Below, one piece after another: positions 22,183 through 31,765 of a DNA stretch of 64,000 nucleotides. The notes under the pieces were generated by a model. That model searched no databases. It worked only from the letters and a program-made list of their open reading frames with translations, and had not been told where the DNA came from. The stretch lies in NCBI GenBank assembly GCA_021234155.1, contig JAJEKV010000019.1:3506356-3570355 (forward strand). Direction: 5' to 3'. The position numbers and the translations under genes are program-made. Each line of letters opens with the position of its first letter. The stretch's first letter is position 1. This DNA is from Isoetes taiwanensis (taxonomy: Eukaryota > Streptophyta > Lycopodiopsida > Isoetales > Isoetaceae).

Positions 22183-22488
22183 TTGTCTTGGAGACACAAG
22201 AAGCTCAACACAATGGACCCGCTACCATCAGAGCAAGAAAAGGATGTCGAAAAGAAGAAGGAGGATGAGGAAGTTGAGAAGGAGGACGAGGAAGATGAGA
22301 AGGAGGACGAGGAAGGTGATAAGGAGGATGATGTTGAAATGGAAATTGAGAAGGATGCTCCTGACGCTACACTAACCTCTGAAAAATTCCTCGCCCAGAT
22401 GGAACTCCTTAAGCAAGCGGCACAGGCAGGGGGAGAAGAAAGCGAAGCTGCTCACACAACTACGTCAGCTGAAGGGGTGGACCCTTAA
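22183..22488 (+). CDS. Acidic C-terminal exon of the plus-strand gene
   Basis: Frame rich in Glu, Asp and Lys (residues about 20-65, such as EVEKEDEEDEKEDEEG), then EKFLAQMELLKQAAQAGG, ending at a stop at 22488. Directly before it, in another frame, is 21686-22180 with KGINPFAFEIDENICLN, a KKRKSG stretch and LRKFAGFGAKDMSFFRKKKD. A frameshift near 22180 probably separates parts of one protein. Such acidic tails are common in chromatin-associated and transposon proteins. The function is unknown. Confidence 0.5.
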   Translation: MSWRHKKLNTMDPLPSEQEKDVEKKKEDEEVEKEDEEDEKEDEEGDKEDDVEMEIEKDAPDATLTSEKFLAQMELLKQAAQAGGEESEAAHTTTSAEGVDP

Positions 22489-22509
22489 GCACAAGGAGTA
22501 TGTTTTGCT

Positions 22510-22622
22510 AGCACAGGGGTGCAAATTGGGCGGGCGCCCAATTTCGCATCTCTGATACTCAGTGTATATGTCTTTAGAGTGAGCACAGGGGTGCAAATTG
22601 GGCGGGCGCCCAATTTCGCACC
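22510..22622 (+). repeat. Two-copy palindrome repeat after the stop codon (cluster D)
   Basis: AGCACAGGGGTGC followed by AAATTGGGCGGGCGCCCAAT and TTCGCA occurs twice, about 70 bp apart, within 25-130 bp after the stop of the acidic exon. These are the most perfect copies of the palindrome in the element. As they lie in the presumed 3' UTR, they could form stem-loops in the transcript. Confidence 0.75.
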
Positions 22623-22871
22623 ACTGTTACTGTATATGTTTTTATAATGAAATTGAGTGAAAAAAACTTATGTACATTGACCAAGAAAATAAATACATGT
22701 CAAAAATTTTTGGTATTACTTTCCAATGTTTGGTATTCTTTTAGATAAAGAAAATACATAGGTCTTACAAGACATGGCTAAGCTTCACTCTATGCCCACT
22801 TCAACCTCAATAACGTCCTCCAGATCGAACTCATCAATATGACTTATTTTGAGCAGATCCAAACCGGTCAT

Positions 22872-23288
22872 CTAAGTTTTTGAGAGAGTGACCTTTCTTG
22901 TGACGATGAGCTTGGTTACCAAACCTTCGCATTGTCTTCTTTGCTTCTTGTAAAGCTTCTTAAATAGAGGTCGGGCGTGTTGTGCATCCAAAGCGTCCTC
23001 CATTTTCAGTGACCTTTTGATTGCCTTTGCCACGTAAATAAAGCATTTCAAAGATATGAGGCGGTCCTCCGGCTCCACCCTCTTGAGTTGTTCCTCGTCG
23101 CCATTCCTTATCAACCCATCCCCGCCGAGGAGCTTAGTGAATTGGGCGCTAACTTCTCTCGTTCGGATCTGGTTCATCTCGTTTTGTACCTCCAGCTGCA
23201 ACTGATTCGCATGGCCTAAGATTGCCTCACTAATATGAGACTGCATTTCGGTGATGGTGTGCCCCTATCTGCGCCTTGTGTCGACCAT
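22872..23288 (-). CDS. Small coiled-coil-like gene at the right end of the element
   Basis: The open frame from 23246 encodes 124 residues: ILGHANQLQLEVQNEMNQIR, VSAQFTKLLGGDGLIRNGDE, EPEDRLISLKCFIYVAKAIK and a basic C-terminus (KKLYKKQRRQCEGLV). An upstream ATG in the same frame at 23288 (MVDTRRR) is separated from it by one TAG codon, so the natural start may be there, with the stop a mutation or base error. The long amphipathic helices suggest a coiled coil. A C/T-rich leader lies upstream of 23288. No family recognised. It converges on the plus-strand gene. Confidence 0.5.
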
Positions 23289-23601
23289 TTTGAGTGTCCT
23301 GAGATGAATGTAAGAGAGCGAATGAAGGTGCTTGCACGAAGAGATAGAATGAAGAGACGATGAAGAGACTGGATGAAGGGACCTCCTACCTCACCTACTT
23401 GCACGATTCCCGAAATTGTGGCTCCTTTTAATAACAAGAAATGACGAAATCTAAAAATTCGCATTGGGTTCCACGACCTGCCATGTCAGCTACCCGCACG
23501 GAATCCGAGTTCTTTTTTAAGCAAAAACCCTATATTTTCAAGAAAAAACCCTATATTCTTACCACTGGCGCTAATTTGAGATATTTATGGACTTGTGGAA
23601 A

Positions 23602-23627
23602 GTCCATAAATAATGAAACTATGCTTA
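23602..23627 (-). repeat. Right terminal inverted repeat of the 11.16-kb element
   Basis: Ends ...GAAACTATGCTTA, the inverse of the left terminus, followed by AC and then the host sequence TTAGAAGTTTTTGC that continues the duplicate found near 43700. Confidence 0.8.
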
Positions 23628-25260
23628 ACTTAGAAGTTTTTGCGCATATCCAACAATGATGGACTACAATGCCATGGCTTATTATGGGTTGCCGACCCTG
23701 TTAGTTTGGTGGATTGGCAACGTTCTAGACGGTAATAAACCCGTTTGTGCGGTGAGGTTGCTTCGGATATAGCTCGCCACGATCGCCACCTCCACCATTG
23801 TGTGGATTTGCTATAGATTATTTTCTAAGATAAGATGTAGATTAGCCATCTATTTCTAATATTCTAATAAACATTTTAAATGTAGCATATAAATGCACAA
23901 TTATCCTTTTATCCATATGCATGGGGTTCGTCCTTATGGCTGGAGGTGAGTCTTCTGGAAGAAGGGACCGGGCACGACGAGAGTGCGACCAAGAGCAGGG
24001 AACTCTGGCATATCATTAAGGCACCCCAGCTGGAGAAATGAGCAACCGCGAAGACATGCACTATGACACCCGAAGAATGGGAGGTTGCAGCAAGAGCCAT
24101 TCAACGAAGTAGGGCCAGGACAGAATATGAACCTGCTCGGCATAGCTCATACACTCCTTTGAAATTTGTTAGGCTTGTTGCCCACGAGGATGAGATAGTA
24201 CCTGCATGACGGAGCCATAATCATCATGAACGTTCATGTGGTCGTCTTTTCTCTTCAAGCTTTGTTAGAGGTCGTGCAACACCACCATGTCCATGTGTTT
24301 TTGAGTTGAAGTACGTTTGTCTTGAATTATGTCATTTTTTGTTCATTAACACATATTCATATGGATTAACCTTGAAGTCACTCTCCTATGTAGTCCTTTC
24401 ACGAAGACGCCAAGCAATATCACTAAAGATGGCAAGTTTTTTTGGACTCGAGTCAATAGTGTCATGACAATATTTGAATGAACGTCCACAAAGGTGACTG
24501 GAACGACCGATGTCTTGACACAGAGAAAGAGGCGATCAAAGCGGTGTTAGAAGAGGATTATCCACTCAAGTCAAGAGAGATATCATGGAGGGAGGTTATG
24601 AAACATTGTGGTCGTGATGACCACAATCATGATGAATCATGTTCTTCATGATGACCACTATCGTACTCATGTTTGATTTATATTTTGCAGAGATAATCAG
24701 AAGAAGCAGCTGAAAGAACTGGCAGGCGCTACGGGGGTCTCAATAGATGCGGTGGAAAAATCTGTAGGAATGACTGATGAAGCATTTGAAGTATATGTCT
24801 AATGCTTACTATGAGTTGTATAGCTGGATCACGCCACTTGGACTAAAACCTTGTGTTTTGTTGTATGAAGGCAATATAATTTCAAAGAATGGAGTACTTA
24901 GAACCACGTGGGTCTGGCAGTTACGACGGTACCAATACATTTTTGTAAGTTTTGTTTTAGGATAAAGGGTTCTCGCATTTGAATAGTAACATTAGTTTGG
25001 GTGGTCATGCTCAACAGAGAGCACTGTTCAAGAGAAATATTGGTAAAGATAAATGCGAAAGGGCCTTCAAACAAAGCAATTGTGCGACATCTAATATGCC
25101 TATGCACCGAAAAGGGCGAGGTATGTATCATTCACTAATAGTTATTCGCAAAAGTTTAAGGATATGCTATAATGCAGGTAGATGAAGGAGAGGCCATGAA
25201 TTTGGAAAGCAAACATAGTAGCAATTGAAGACTTCGCGTTTATTTTGTAATATTGTTAAC
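23628..25260 (+). other. Unidentified transposon-like tract, left copy
   Basis: Nearly collinear with 43700-45120. Small open fragments shared by both copies include MDYNAMAYYGLPTLLVWWIGN (about 23661) and MTPEEWEVAARAIQRSRA (about 24064), then a piece near 24705 reading LKELAGATGVSIDAVEKSVG. Multiple stops interrupt all frames in both copies. I infer a decayed DNA transposon but cannot assign a family. The following 25260-25600 is very AT-rich (TTTTTT runs) with nothing coding. Confidence 0.35.
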
Positions 25261-25899
25261 TCTTCCAATTTATAGTGAATTGACTCAATATATTTTGTAA
25301 TTCAATATGCAAACGATATGTCATCAAGTTATAGCTTAAAATATATTGATTGGGCTTATCTGTGATGTTTTTTTGAATAAATAATTCTGATTTTTTTTTT
25401 CTAGAATTTCTTATGTTATGATGAATGTAAAATTTTTGGAATTTTTTTAATAATTAATTGAATTTTTTATGATTAAGTTAGATTCTTTATACTTAATTCT
25501 AATTTTTTGGAATTTTTTATGATAAGTTTGATCTTTTGTTTTAATTTTTTCCAATGATTAATTGAATTTTTTCTGATAAATTTAAATTTGTAGTATTCCT
25601 ATATTTGCTTATTCATTATTTCAAATTTTCAAAAGTATTCATATATCTAACGAGATCTGATGCTTCACGTCGATTTGGAGATTCTATAGTGAACGAAATT
25701 ATATATAAGTCTTATCATGGCCATTGGTGTCGAGATCCTATGGCTCATGTTTCTTCAGATATTGGTGCCAGATCCTATGGCTTACGTTGGTCTAGGCATT
25801 TGGCACGTGACACAATCTCGGTCCTTGATTGGGTCCAAGATCCTATGGCTCCCCTTGCATGCTTGGTTCTTAAGGAGAGGCTTTTAAAACTCTTTTATG

Positions 25900-25982
25900 T
25901 TTTCTGGAGAATTTGAACCCTGGCCACTGCCCCTCCAAGCTCCTCCCCTCCTCCCCCATTCCAACTATTAGACTAAGCATTG
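25900..25982 (-). repeat. tRNA-derived SINE-like head, copy 1
   Basis: On the minus strand GCTTAGTCTAATAGTTGG resembles a Pol III A box in a tRNA-like context, and GGGTTCAAATTC about 50 bp further resembles a B box. Sequence between them is G-rich and not foldable as a functional tRNA. Three sister copies lie at 27662, 45723 and 51527. Confidence 0.5.
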
Positions 25983-26039
25983 ATTCATTGAAAGTATTGA
26001 TATTTTAAATATACTTAAGGGTAAATATTATATTAAGAC

Positions 26040-26650
26040 AAAGAGGATAATGTTCTAGAAAGTTCTAGAATGTTCTAGAAAGCTTTAAATTGTTCTAGAA
26101 GTTCTAGAATATAAGGGGATCTAGAGAAATCTAAGGGAATCCTTCCAGAAAGTTCTAGAATGTTCTAGCATATTTCAAAATATTTGAGAAAGTTTTAGAA
26201 AGTTCTAGAATGTAGGAATCTAGAGAAACTTAAAGGAATCCTTCCAAAAAGTTCTAGAAAGTTAAAATATAAGGGAATCTACGGGAGTTTGAGGGACTCC
26301 TTCCAAAAAGTTCCAGAATGTTTCAAAATGTTCTAGAATACTCTAAAAAGTTCTTAAATGTAAGAGAATCTAGGGAAATCTAAAGGAATCCTTCCAAAAA
26401 GTTCTAGAATGTTTTAAAAAGTTCTAAAAATGTAAAAGAATCTAGGGGAATCTAAAAAATTCTAAAAAAATTCTTCTAGAAAGGTCTAGAATGTTCTAGA
26501 GAGTTCCAGAAAGTTCTATGATGTAAGGGAATCTGGGTCAACGCTTCCAAAAAGTTCCAGAATGTTCTAGAAAGTTCTAAAATGTAAAAGAATTTAGGGG
26601 AATCTAAGAGAATTCTTCCAGTCTAGAATGATCCGTAAAGTTCCAAAATG
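26040..26650 (+). repeat. TTCTAGAA (HSE-like) array, left copy, part 1
   Basis: Dense imperfect repeats of AGTTCTAGAATGTTCTAGAA. At about 26052-26078 three TTCTAGAA palindromes follow each other with 2-bp spacers, giving alternating TTC/GAA every 5 bp, which is the consensus of an extended heat-shock element. Interspersed are AAGGGAATCTAGGG-type units. There is no ORF of note. Confidence 0.75.
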
Positions 26651-26719
26651 TTCCAAAAAATTGCAGGTTCAAACTTATCGTAAGACGTATTACATAACTT
26701 GTATGTCAACGACCAAGGT

Positions 26720-27620
26720 TCAAATCCCCCACACAACATAAAAATTTTAAAAGCCTTTCCTTAAAGGATGAGCATTCAACGTGGGCCGTAGGATCTTGGA
26801 CCCGATCAAGGGTCGAGATCGTGCCATGTGGCAAAAATCTAAAGCAACATGAGTCGTAGGATCCTAGATCGACGATCAAGATCAAGAACAACCTGGACCA
26901 TAGGATCGATTACATATAATTCCCAAAGCCATGTGCCGAGTAGGATGTGTCCCAAAGCAATGTGAGCTAGTAGGATCTCGGACCGACGATCGGGGGATCG
27001 GATCAATTGGGACCGTAGGATCGCTAGTGGTTACATATAGTCTATACACAAACTCCTAAGCCATCTTGGGCGTAGGATACGTCCCAAAAGCCACGTGAGC
27101 CGTAGGATCTCCGGATCATGTAGAATATATCTAAAACGCGTGGCCGTAGGATCTCGGACCGCACGGTCGGGATCAGATCAACCTGGACCGTAGGATCGCT
27201 TACATATAATCGGTCACAAACTCCCAAGCCATCTGGGCCATAGGATACGTCCCAAAGCCACGTGAGCCGTCGGATCTCGGATCAACGGCCGGATTCAGGA
27301 GGACAAACATAAGAACATATATATGTTATGATTATGATATGTAAGCGATCCTACGGTCCAGGTCCGAGATCCTACGGCTCACGTTGCTTGGGGACACATC
27401 CTACGGTGCACATGGCTTGAGGAATTATCCAGGTTGATTTGATCCTGGTCGTCGGTCTGAGTTCCTATGGCTCACGTTGCTTGGGGACACATCCTACGGT
27501 GCACATGACTTTGGGGATTATATGTAATAGATCATACGGCTCATGTTGCTTTAATTATTGTCACATGGTGAGATCTTGACCCTTGATCGGGTCCAAGATC
27601 CTACGGCCCAAGTTGAATGC
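26720..27620. repeat. Inverted block of CCGTAGGATC repeats
   Basis: From 26780 to about 27300 the motif GCCGTAGGATC recurs at irregular spacing. From 27340 to 27620 its complement GATCCTACGG recurs. The axis lies near 27310-27330 in an ATATATGTTATG stretch. The left outer side starts with a B-box-like GGTTCAAATCCCCC (about 26718) and the right outer side ends in the SINE-like head at 27662, so the block looks like two arms of a large foldback. Confidence 0.6.
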
Positions 27621-27661
27621 TCATCCCTTAGGAAAAGGCTTTTAAAATTTTTATGTTGTGT

Positions 27662-27724
27662 AGGGGATTCAAACCCTAGCCATTGACCCCCCAGCCCTCC
27701 ATCCTAACCACTAGACCAAGCACT
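27662..27724 (-). repeat. tRNA-derived SINE-like head, copy 2
   Basis: The best of the four: minus strand TGGTCTAGTGGTTAGGATGG (tRNA-Glu/Asp-like A box region) and, 27 bp later, GGGTTTGAATCCCC (B box). No acceptor stem is formed, so this is not a functional tRNA gene. Confidence 0.55.
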
Positions 27725-27789
27725 AATGCCATGAATAGTTTATGTTTCAAATATACTTAAGGGTAATGTTCCCATTAAGATAAAATAAA

Positions 27790-28500
27790 CTATAATATTT
27801 TAGGTAGTTCAAGAAAGTTCTAGAATGTTCTGGAAGGCTCTAGAAAGTTCTAGAACATAAGAGAATCTACGGGGATCTAAGAAAATTCTTCCAGAAAGTT
27901 TCAAATTGTTGTAATACGTTTTAGAATGTTCTAGAATGTAGGGGAATCTATGGAAATGTACGAAAATCTAGGGAAATACTTCCAGAAAGTTCTAGAATAA
28001 TTGAAAGTCTTAGAATGTTCCAAAAAGTCTTAGAATGTTCTAAAAAGTTCCAGAATATAAAGGAATCCAGAAGAATCTAATAGAATGTAAGAAAATCTTA
28101 TAAAATGTAAGAGAATCTAGGAAAATATTTACAAGCCTAGGGGAATCTCTTAAAATCTGGGGGATCTAAAGGAACCTTCGTAAAATCTAAGGGAATCTAA
28201 AAAAATGTTGATGAAATTTTAGAGTATCTAAGGGAATCCTTATAGAATCTCTTTGAATCTCATGTAATATATGGGAACCTTGGGCAATCTCATAAAATAT
28301 AAAGGAATCTAAGGGAATCTAAGGGGATTTTCATAGAATCTTGAAGAATCTAGGGAAATCTAATGGAATCTAGAGGGAATCTTATAAAATTTAGAGAAAT
28401 GCTCACGAAACCTCTAAGAGAACCTTGGTAGAATCTTAGAGAATCTATGAATTTAGAGTATTCTCAAGAGATTCTTTTAGAATGTAGGGCACGACAAGAA
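27790..28500 (+). repeat. TTCTAGAA array, left copy, part 2
   Basis: Continuation of the array with more diverged units such as GAATCTAAGGGAATCT and AAAGTTCTAGAATGTTCTGG. No coding signal. Confidence 0.65.
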
Positions 28501-28549
28501 CTTGCACATAGGGACATGCTAAAACTCGAACATGCACCGTAGGACGCAT

Positions 28550-29155
28550 TAAATTTCTTGTATATATATTTTTCAAATAAATATACTGAACGTTGACATG
28601 TAACACTACGTAGACAACACGTGGCATCCACGCTGGAAGACATGTGGCATACAGAATGTCGTTTAACGACACAATACACAGATGCTACTTAGGCAACAAG
28701 TGGCGACTCGAATGTCATTAAACGACATGACACGTAGACGTCACATCGACGGCACACAATATACAACATGGCATCAGGTGTCCTGCCATGCAGACAACAT
28801 TGTTTATCCACGTTTATTACGTGGGGAGCCACGCAGATGCCACGTACGTGATGCATGTTAGACAACATGGTAGAAACGTACATGCCATGCAAGCGTCGTC
28901 GTTTAACACCGTCGCTTACGTGGCTCCACGCTGGCAAACCATACGCCATATGTACATGCGATCGTTAGACTTCTGGCGAACATTGAATGATGCCGCGATT
29001 ATGATGTGTATAACGATGGCTAGTCGTCATCAAATGAGGTGTAGATGGACTTCGTTATTGGCATTATTTATCGATGTCTAGGCATCGTTCAACGATGAGT
29101 GAACGACGTCCAGACATCGATATAGACGTTGCTATGCTCGATTCTTTTTGTAGTG
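28550..29155 (+). mobile_element. CACTA-like right end with subterminal motifs, left copy
   Basis: The tract ends ...GATTCTTTTTGTAGTG. Read inversely, the end is CACTACAAAAAGAATC, typical of a CACTA/En-Spm terminus. Upstream it carries many subterminal motifs in both orientations: GTCGTTTAACGACAC, CATTAAACGACATGAC, and ACACGTGGC or ACATGTGGC variants. It abuts the gypsy pol remnant at HYVFLIMPF. The same junction occurs at 52929, so the insertion predates the segmental duplication. The left terminus was not identified. Confidence 0.5.
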
Positions 29156-29302
29156 CACTATGTATTCTTGATCATGCCATTCGACTTATCCAATGCCCCA
29201 ACAACCTTCATGAGACTCAAGAAGGACATCTTCCATGAGTTTTTAGATGACCCTATTATCATATTCTTTGATGACATATTGGTCTACAACATTCTCCTTG
29301 CA
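29156..29302 (+). pseudogene. Ty3/gypsy reverse transcriptase fragment (part 1)
   Basis: Encodes HYVFLIMPFDLSNAPTTFMR (frame shifting slightly at the end), KDIFHEFLDDPIIIFFDDILVYN, the palm of a gypsy RT with the catalytic FDD/YLDD equivalent. The frame is interrupted by the copia insertion at 29303 and resumes at 34454 with SKILEKHAKHLRIVIEKL. Confidence 0.85.
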
Positions 29303-29509
29303 TGAAGATATGACTGGACATGAATAGGATGAAGACGACTATGCAAGGATAGAATGAGATAGACGATTTAGCTAGTCTAGTGAGTGAACTCTGAATGAAG
29401 AATAATGAAGCGTGACTATGGATTTATAGGAGAGCCATGTCAACAACACCTAGGTGGCATGCCTAGTCATCTATGAATAGTGACACGTGACATGTGTCAT
29501 TTGCTAACA
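29303..29509 (-). repeat. Copia 3' LTR (207 bp)
   Basis: On the minus strand it starts TGTTAGCAAATGACACATGT and ends ATATCTTCA. Differs from the 5' LTR by scattered substitutions and a short extra GACACGTGA-like insertion. Confidence 0.9.
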
Positions 29510-29517
29510 TCCCCCCT
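29510..29517 (-). other. Copia polypurine tract
   Basis: AGGGGGGA on the minus strand sits immediately before the TG of the 3' LTR, as expected for plus-strand priming. Confidence 0.8.
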
Positions 29518-29591
29518 GATGACTAGCAGGACTGAACTGAAAAAATAGAAATAGAGAACAAATAAAAAAAAAGCCTCCTGAGAGAGAAGAT

Positions 29592-31053
29592 TTAGAGAAA
29601 AAAAACACTATGATCCCCCTGAGAATGAGCATGGGGCAAAACATGCAAGAGCTGCTTCATCTGACAGAATTGATGTCCTCCAAGAGGTTTTGTGAACCCA
29701 TCAGCAACTTGATGTTTGGTAGAGCAGTAAGACAACAAGAGATATCCATTTTGGAGCTGCTCTTTGACAAACCACAGTTTGATATCCATATGTTTGATAA
29801 GCAGATGCATCTTGTAGTCTTTGGCGTGAGCAATGGCTCCACTGTTATCACAGTAAATGGTTGCAGGTTTGAGTGGACAGCCCAAATCTTCATATAAGTG
29901 AACCAACCAGCGCATCTCTTGTACCTGTTGTAACCAAGGCCTTGAGTTCAGCCTCAGTAGTACTGATGCTGTTTGTCTTTTGCTTTTTAGATCCCCAACT
30001 AATAGGATTGCCTCCAAGAAAGGAAACGAATCCAGTAATGCATTTTCTTTTCTCAAGATCTGTAGATGCCATATCGAAATCTGAGAACAACATAAGATTA
30101 TGATGATCAACTTTGGTATATAGGACTCCTTCACTTTGAGTACCTTTGAGGTAATGGAGAACTCGTTTAGCTGCTTTCCAATGCGGTACTTTAGGATGAT
30201 GCATAAACCTAGTAGGGATTCCAACAGCATATACCAAATCTGGCCTAGTGTTGGTAAGATAGAGTAAAGCCCCAATTGGCTGTCTGTAAAGAGTGGCATC
30301 AATATCCAGATGGTTGGAGTCTAGAGTTAGAGTGCAACCTACCTCAAATGGAGTGGATGATGCTTTGCAATCTGCCATATGAAACTTCTCAAGAAGTTCA
30401 GTGGTGTACTTCTGCTGAGTGAGATGAATGCTTTGAGCACCTTGCCAAATTTCCATTTTCAATCAATAACGCATTAGACCCAAATCTGTTACTTCAAAGT
30501 TTTCTGTAAGTGCTTTCTTAGTATGAGAAATAATAGAATCTGCATCCCCTTTCATAATCATGTCATCAACATAGAGAAGGAGCACGTTAACTTGAGAATC
30601 AGTGGACATGAAATAAAGGCTCGGGTCTGCTCTAGAGCTCTGGTAATCAAGACGCAAGAGAAATGCATTGATTTTCTGATTTCAGCAGCGCAGAGCTTGT
30701 CTGATACAGGCTCTTTTTCAATTTGCACACGTAAGTTGGATGCTCTTTATCTTTAAACCTGGTGGTTGAAACATGTAAAGTTCCTCTTCTAGATCTCCAT
30801 TCAAAAAGGCGGATTTGAAATCCATTTGATAGAGAGGCCAACCTTTTTGCGCTGCCAAAGCTATCATTGCTTTAAGTGTGTCTAACTTGACAACTGGAGC
30901 AAACACATCATGATAATCAAACCCTTCTTTTTGACTGAACCCTTTTGCGACCAGCCTTGCTTTGTGCTTAGAAAGAGTACCATCAGCATGGTACTTTGTT
31001 TTGAATACCCATTTAGCTCCAATTATATTTTTCCCTGTTGGTTTAGGAACCAA
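29592..31053 (-). pseudogene. Copia reverse transcriptase and RNase H
   Basis: Minus-strand frames: GAKWVFKTKYHADGTLSKHK, KGFSQKEGFDYHDVFAPVVK and YQMDFKSAFLNGDLEEELYM (RT fingers and first catalytic Asp), LLYVDDMIMKG (YVDD at 30559-30573), then the connection (LTQQKYTTELLEKFHM, GALLYLTNTRPDLVYAVGI) and RNase H (STTEAELKALV, IYCDNSGAIAHAKD, STKHQVADGFTKPL). The frames change near 30710 and 29890, and there is a stop near 30463. Otherwise the family length is kept. The protein is not producible in one piece. Confidence 0.9.
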
Positions 31054-31065
31054 CTCCTATGTACC

Positions 31066-31692
31066 TTAGTTATGTGACATGGATAATTCGTCTTCCATTG
31101 CTGCAACCCAGTGTGGTTCTTTCATTGCTTGAACATGATTAACAGGATCAACTTCAGCTGATAAGACCTTGGTCATAAGAGTATAGTTATAGGTAACTTT
31201 AGAACAGCCATCTTCTGAGCAGTCAATAGGCTGTAACTCGGCAATTCTCGCAGACCTTCTATGCAAAGGAAGATAAGGAACTATTGCCTCCTGCTGCGGT
31301 TCAGGAATGGGCAGCTCAAATGAATGTGAATCAGACTCATACCCTTCACTATCTTCATCTGCAATGGGGTTCATAGTCTGCATAAGCATCTGCACCATCT
31401 GCTCTATTTGCTGCAACAACAGTTGGAATATCAGGAGTGCTGGAAGAACTTGCAACACTAGGAGTAGCAGCAGCATGTGAAGGGCTTGCAACAATGGAAG
31501 GTACAACAGAAGTAGATGAAATGCCACCATTATGAACCATATGAGAAGACCCTGCAGGTTGGCTGGCTTGAGTGTCATGGTTAATATCAAAAGTGTTGAT
31601 GATAACTTTGGCATAATCAGTGTTGTTAGGATGATAAAACTCCTTAGAGTGCATGCTTCTAGAGGCAAACATACGCTTGATAACAGGGTCAA
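31066..31692 (-). pseudogene. Copia integrase C-terminal and linker region
   Basis: Frames at 31066-31692 and 31355-31672 together cover the variable region between integrase and RT: SMHSKEFYHPNN, an acidic/Ser-rich stretch, HRRSARIAELQ and the TEVDPVNHVQAMKEPHW-type PxxxxEAM-W motif (here MKEPHWVAAMEDEL) that precedes the RT in copia elements. A frame switch lies near 31370. Confidence 0.7.
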
Positions 31693-31765
31693 AGCATCAC
31701 CATCCTTTCATGTTGCTTGGATATCCAATAAAAATCACTTTTATGGCCCTGTCATCTAACTTGCC

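Larger units (their letters stand above)
18268..22488 (+). pseudogene. Transposon gene with H3-tail start and ParB-like segment
   Basis: Coding signal runs rightwards from MARTKQTTRVYTELAL (18268) through a basic Ser/Arg region (about 18650-19117, with KRTVPRKKRSETTT), a ParB/sulfiredoxin-like segment (about 19296-19600), a Lys-rich exon end (IYGKPKKGKRGLSQDSAYS) at a GTAAGT donor (19823), an intron packed with repeats, then exon pieces at about 20450-21500 (KQTLKKLSMRDYDYRRV, CLQVARLFYEDQLEDELGEA, KGFAKAVGEIMTGTTYIKTT, VPQGMSVDVVNTSARF) and an acidic C-terminus ending at 22488. Several frameshifts and stops interrupt it, so the exact exon structure is uncertain. A chromatin- or DNA-binding partner of the transposase is an inference from the N-terminus and the ParB-like part. 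No homologue is known to me by name. Confidence 0.6.
12471..23627. mobile_element. 11.16-kb TIR transposon with DUF7869 transposase-like gene
   Basis: The boundaries come from the right-hand duplicate, which is continuous across this site (TTTGAATAAC then CTAGAAGTTTTTGC at about 43690-43715). The left end reads TAAGCACAGTTTCATAAATA and the right end, reverse-complemented, reads TAAGCATAGTTTCATTATTT. AC flanks both ends, giving a 2-bp target duplication. Inside are two divergent genes (minus: DUF7869-type transposase; plus: H3-tail/ParB-like protein) and a small minus-strand gene at the right end. Four clusters of the palindrome AAATTGGGC...GCCCAATTT fill the non-coding parts. The ends do not start with CACTA, and the 2-bp duplication does not fit hAT (8 bp) or Mutator (9 bp). 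I infer an autonomous or formerly autonomous element of an uncharacterised superfamily. Confidence 0.8.

Noticed and set aside
12471-23627. Assignment of the 11.16-kb element to CACTA, hAT, Mutator or PIF/Harbinger
   Set aside because: Ends lack CACTA, target duplication is AC (2 bp), and no transposase motif of those groups was seen. The DUF8039-like exon is known from CACTA proteins but is not enough.
25900-25982. Functional tRNA genes at the A/B-box-bearing sites
   Set aside because: No acceptor stem or anticodon arm can be formed; G-rich spacer instead.
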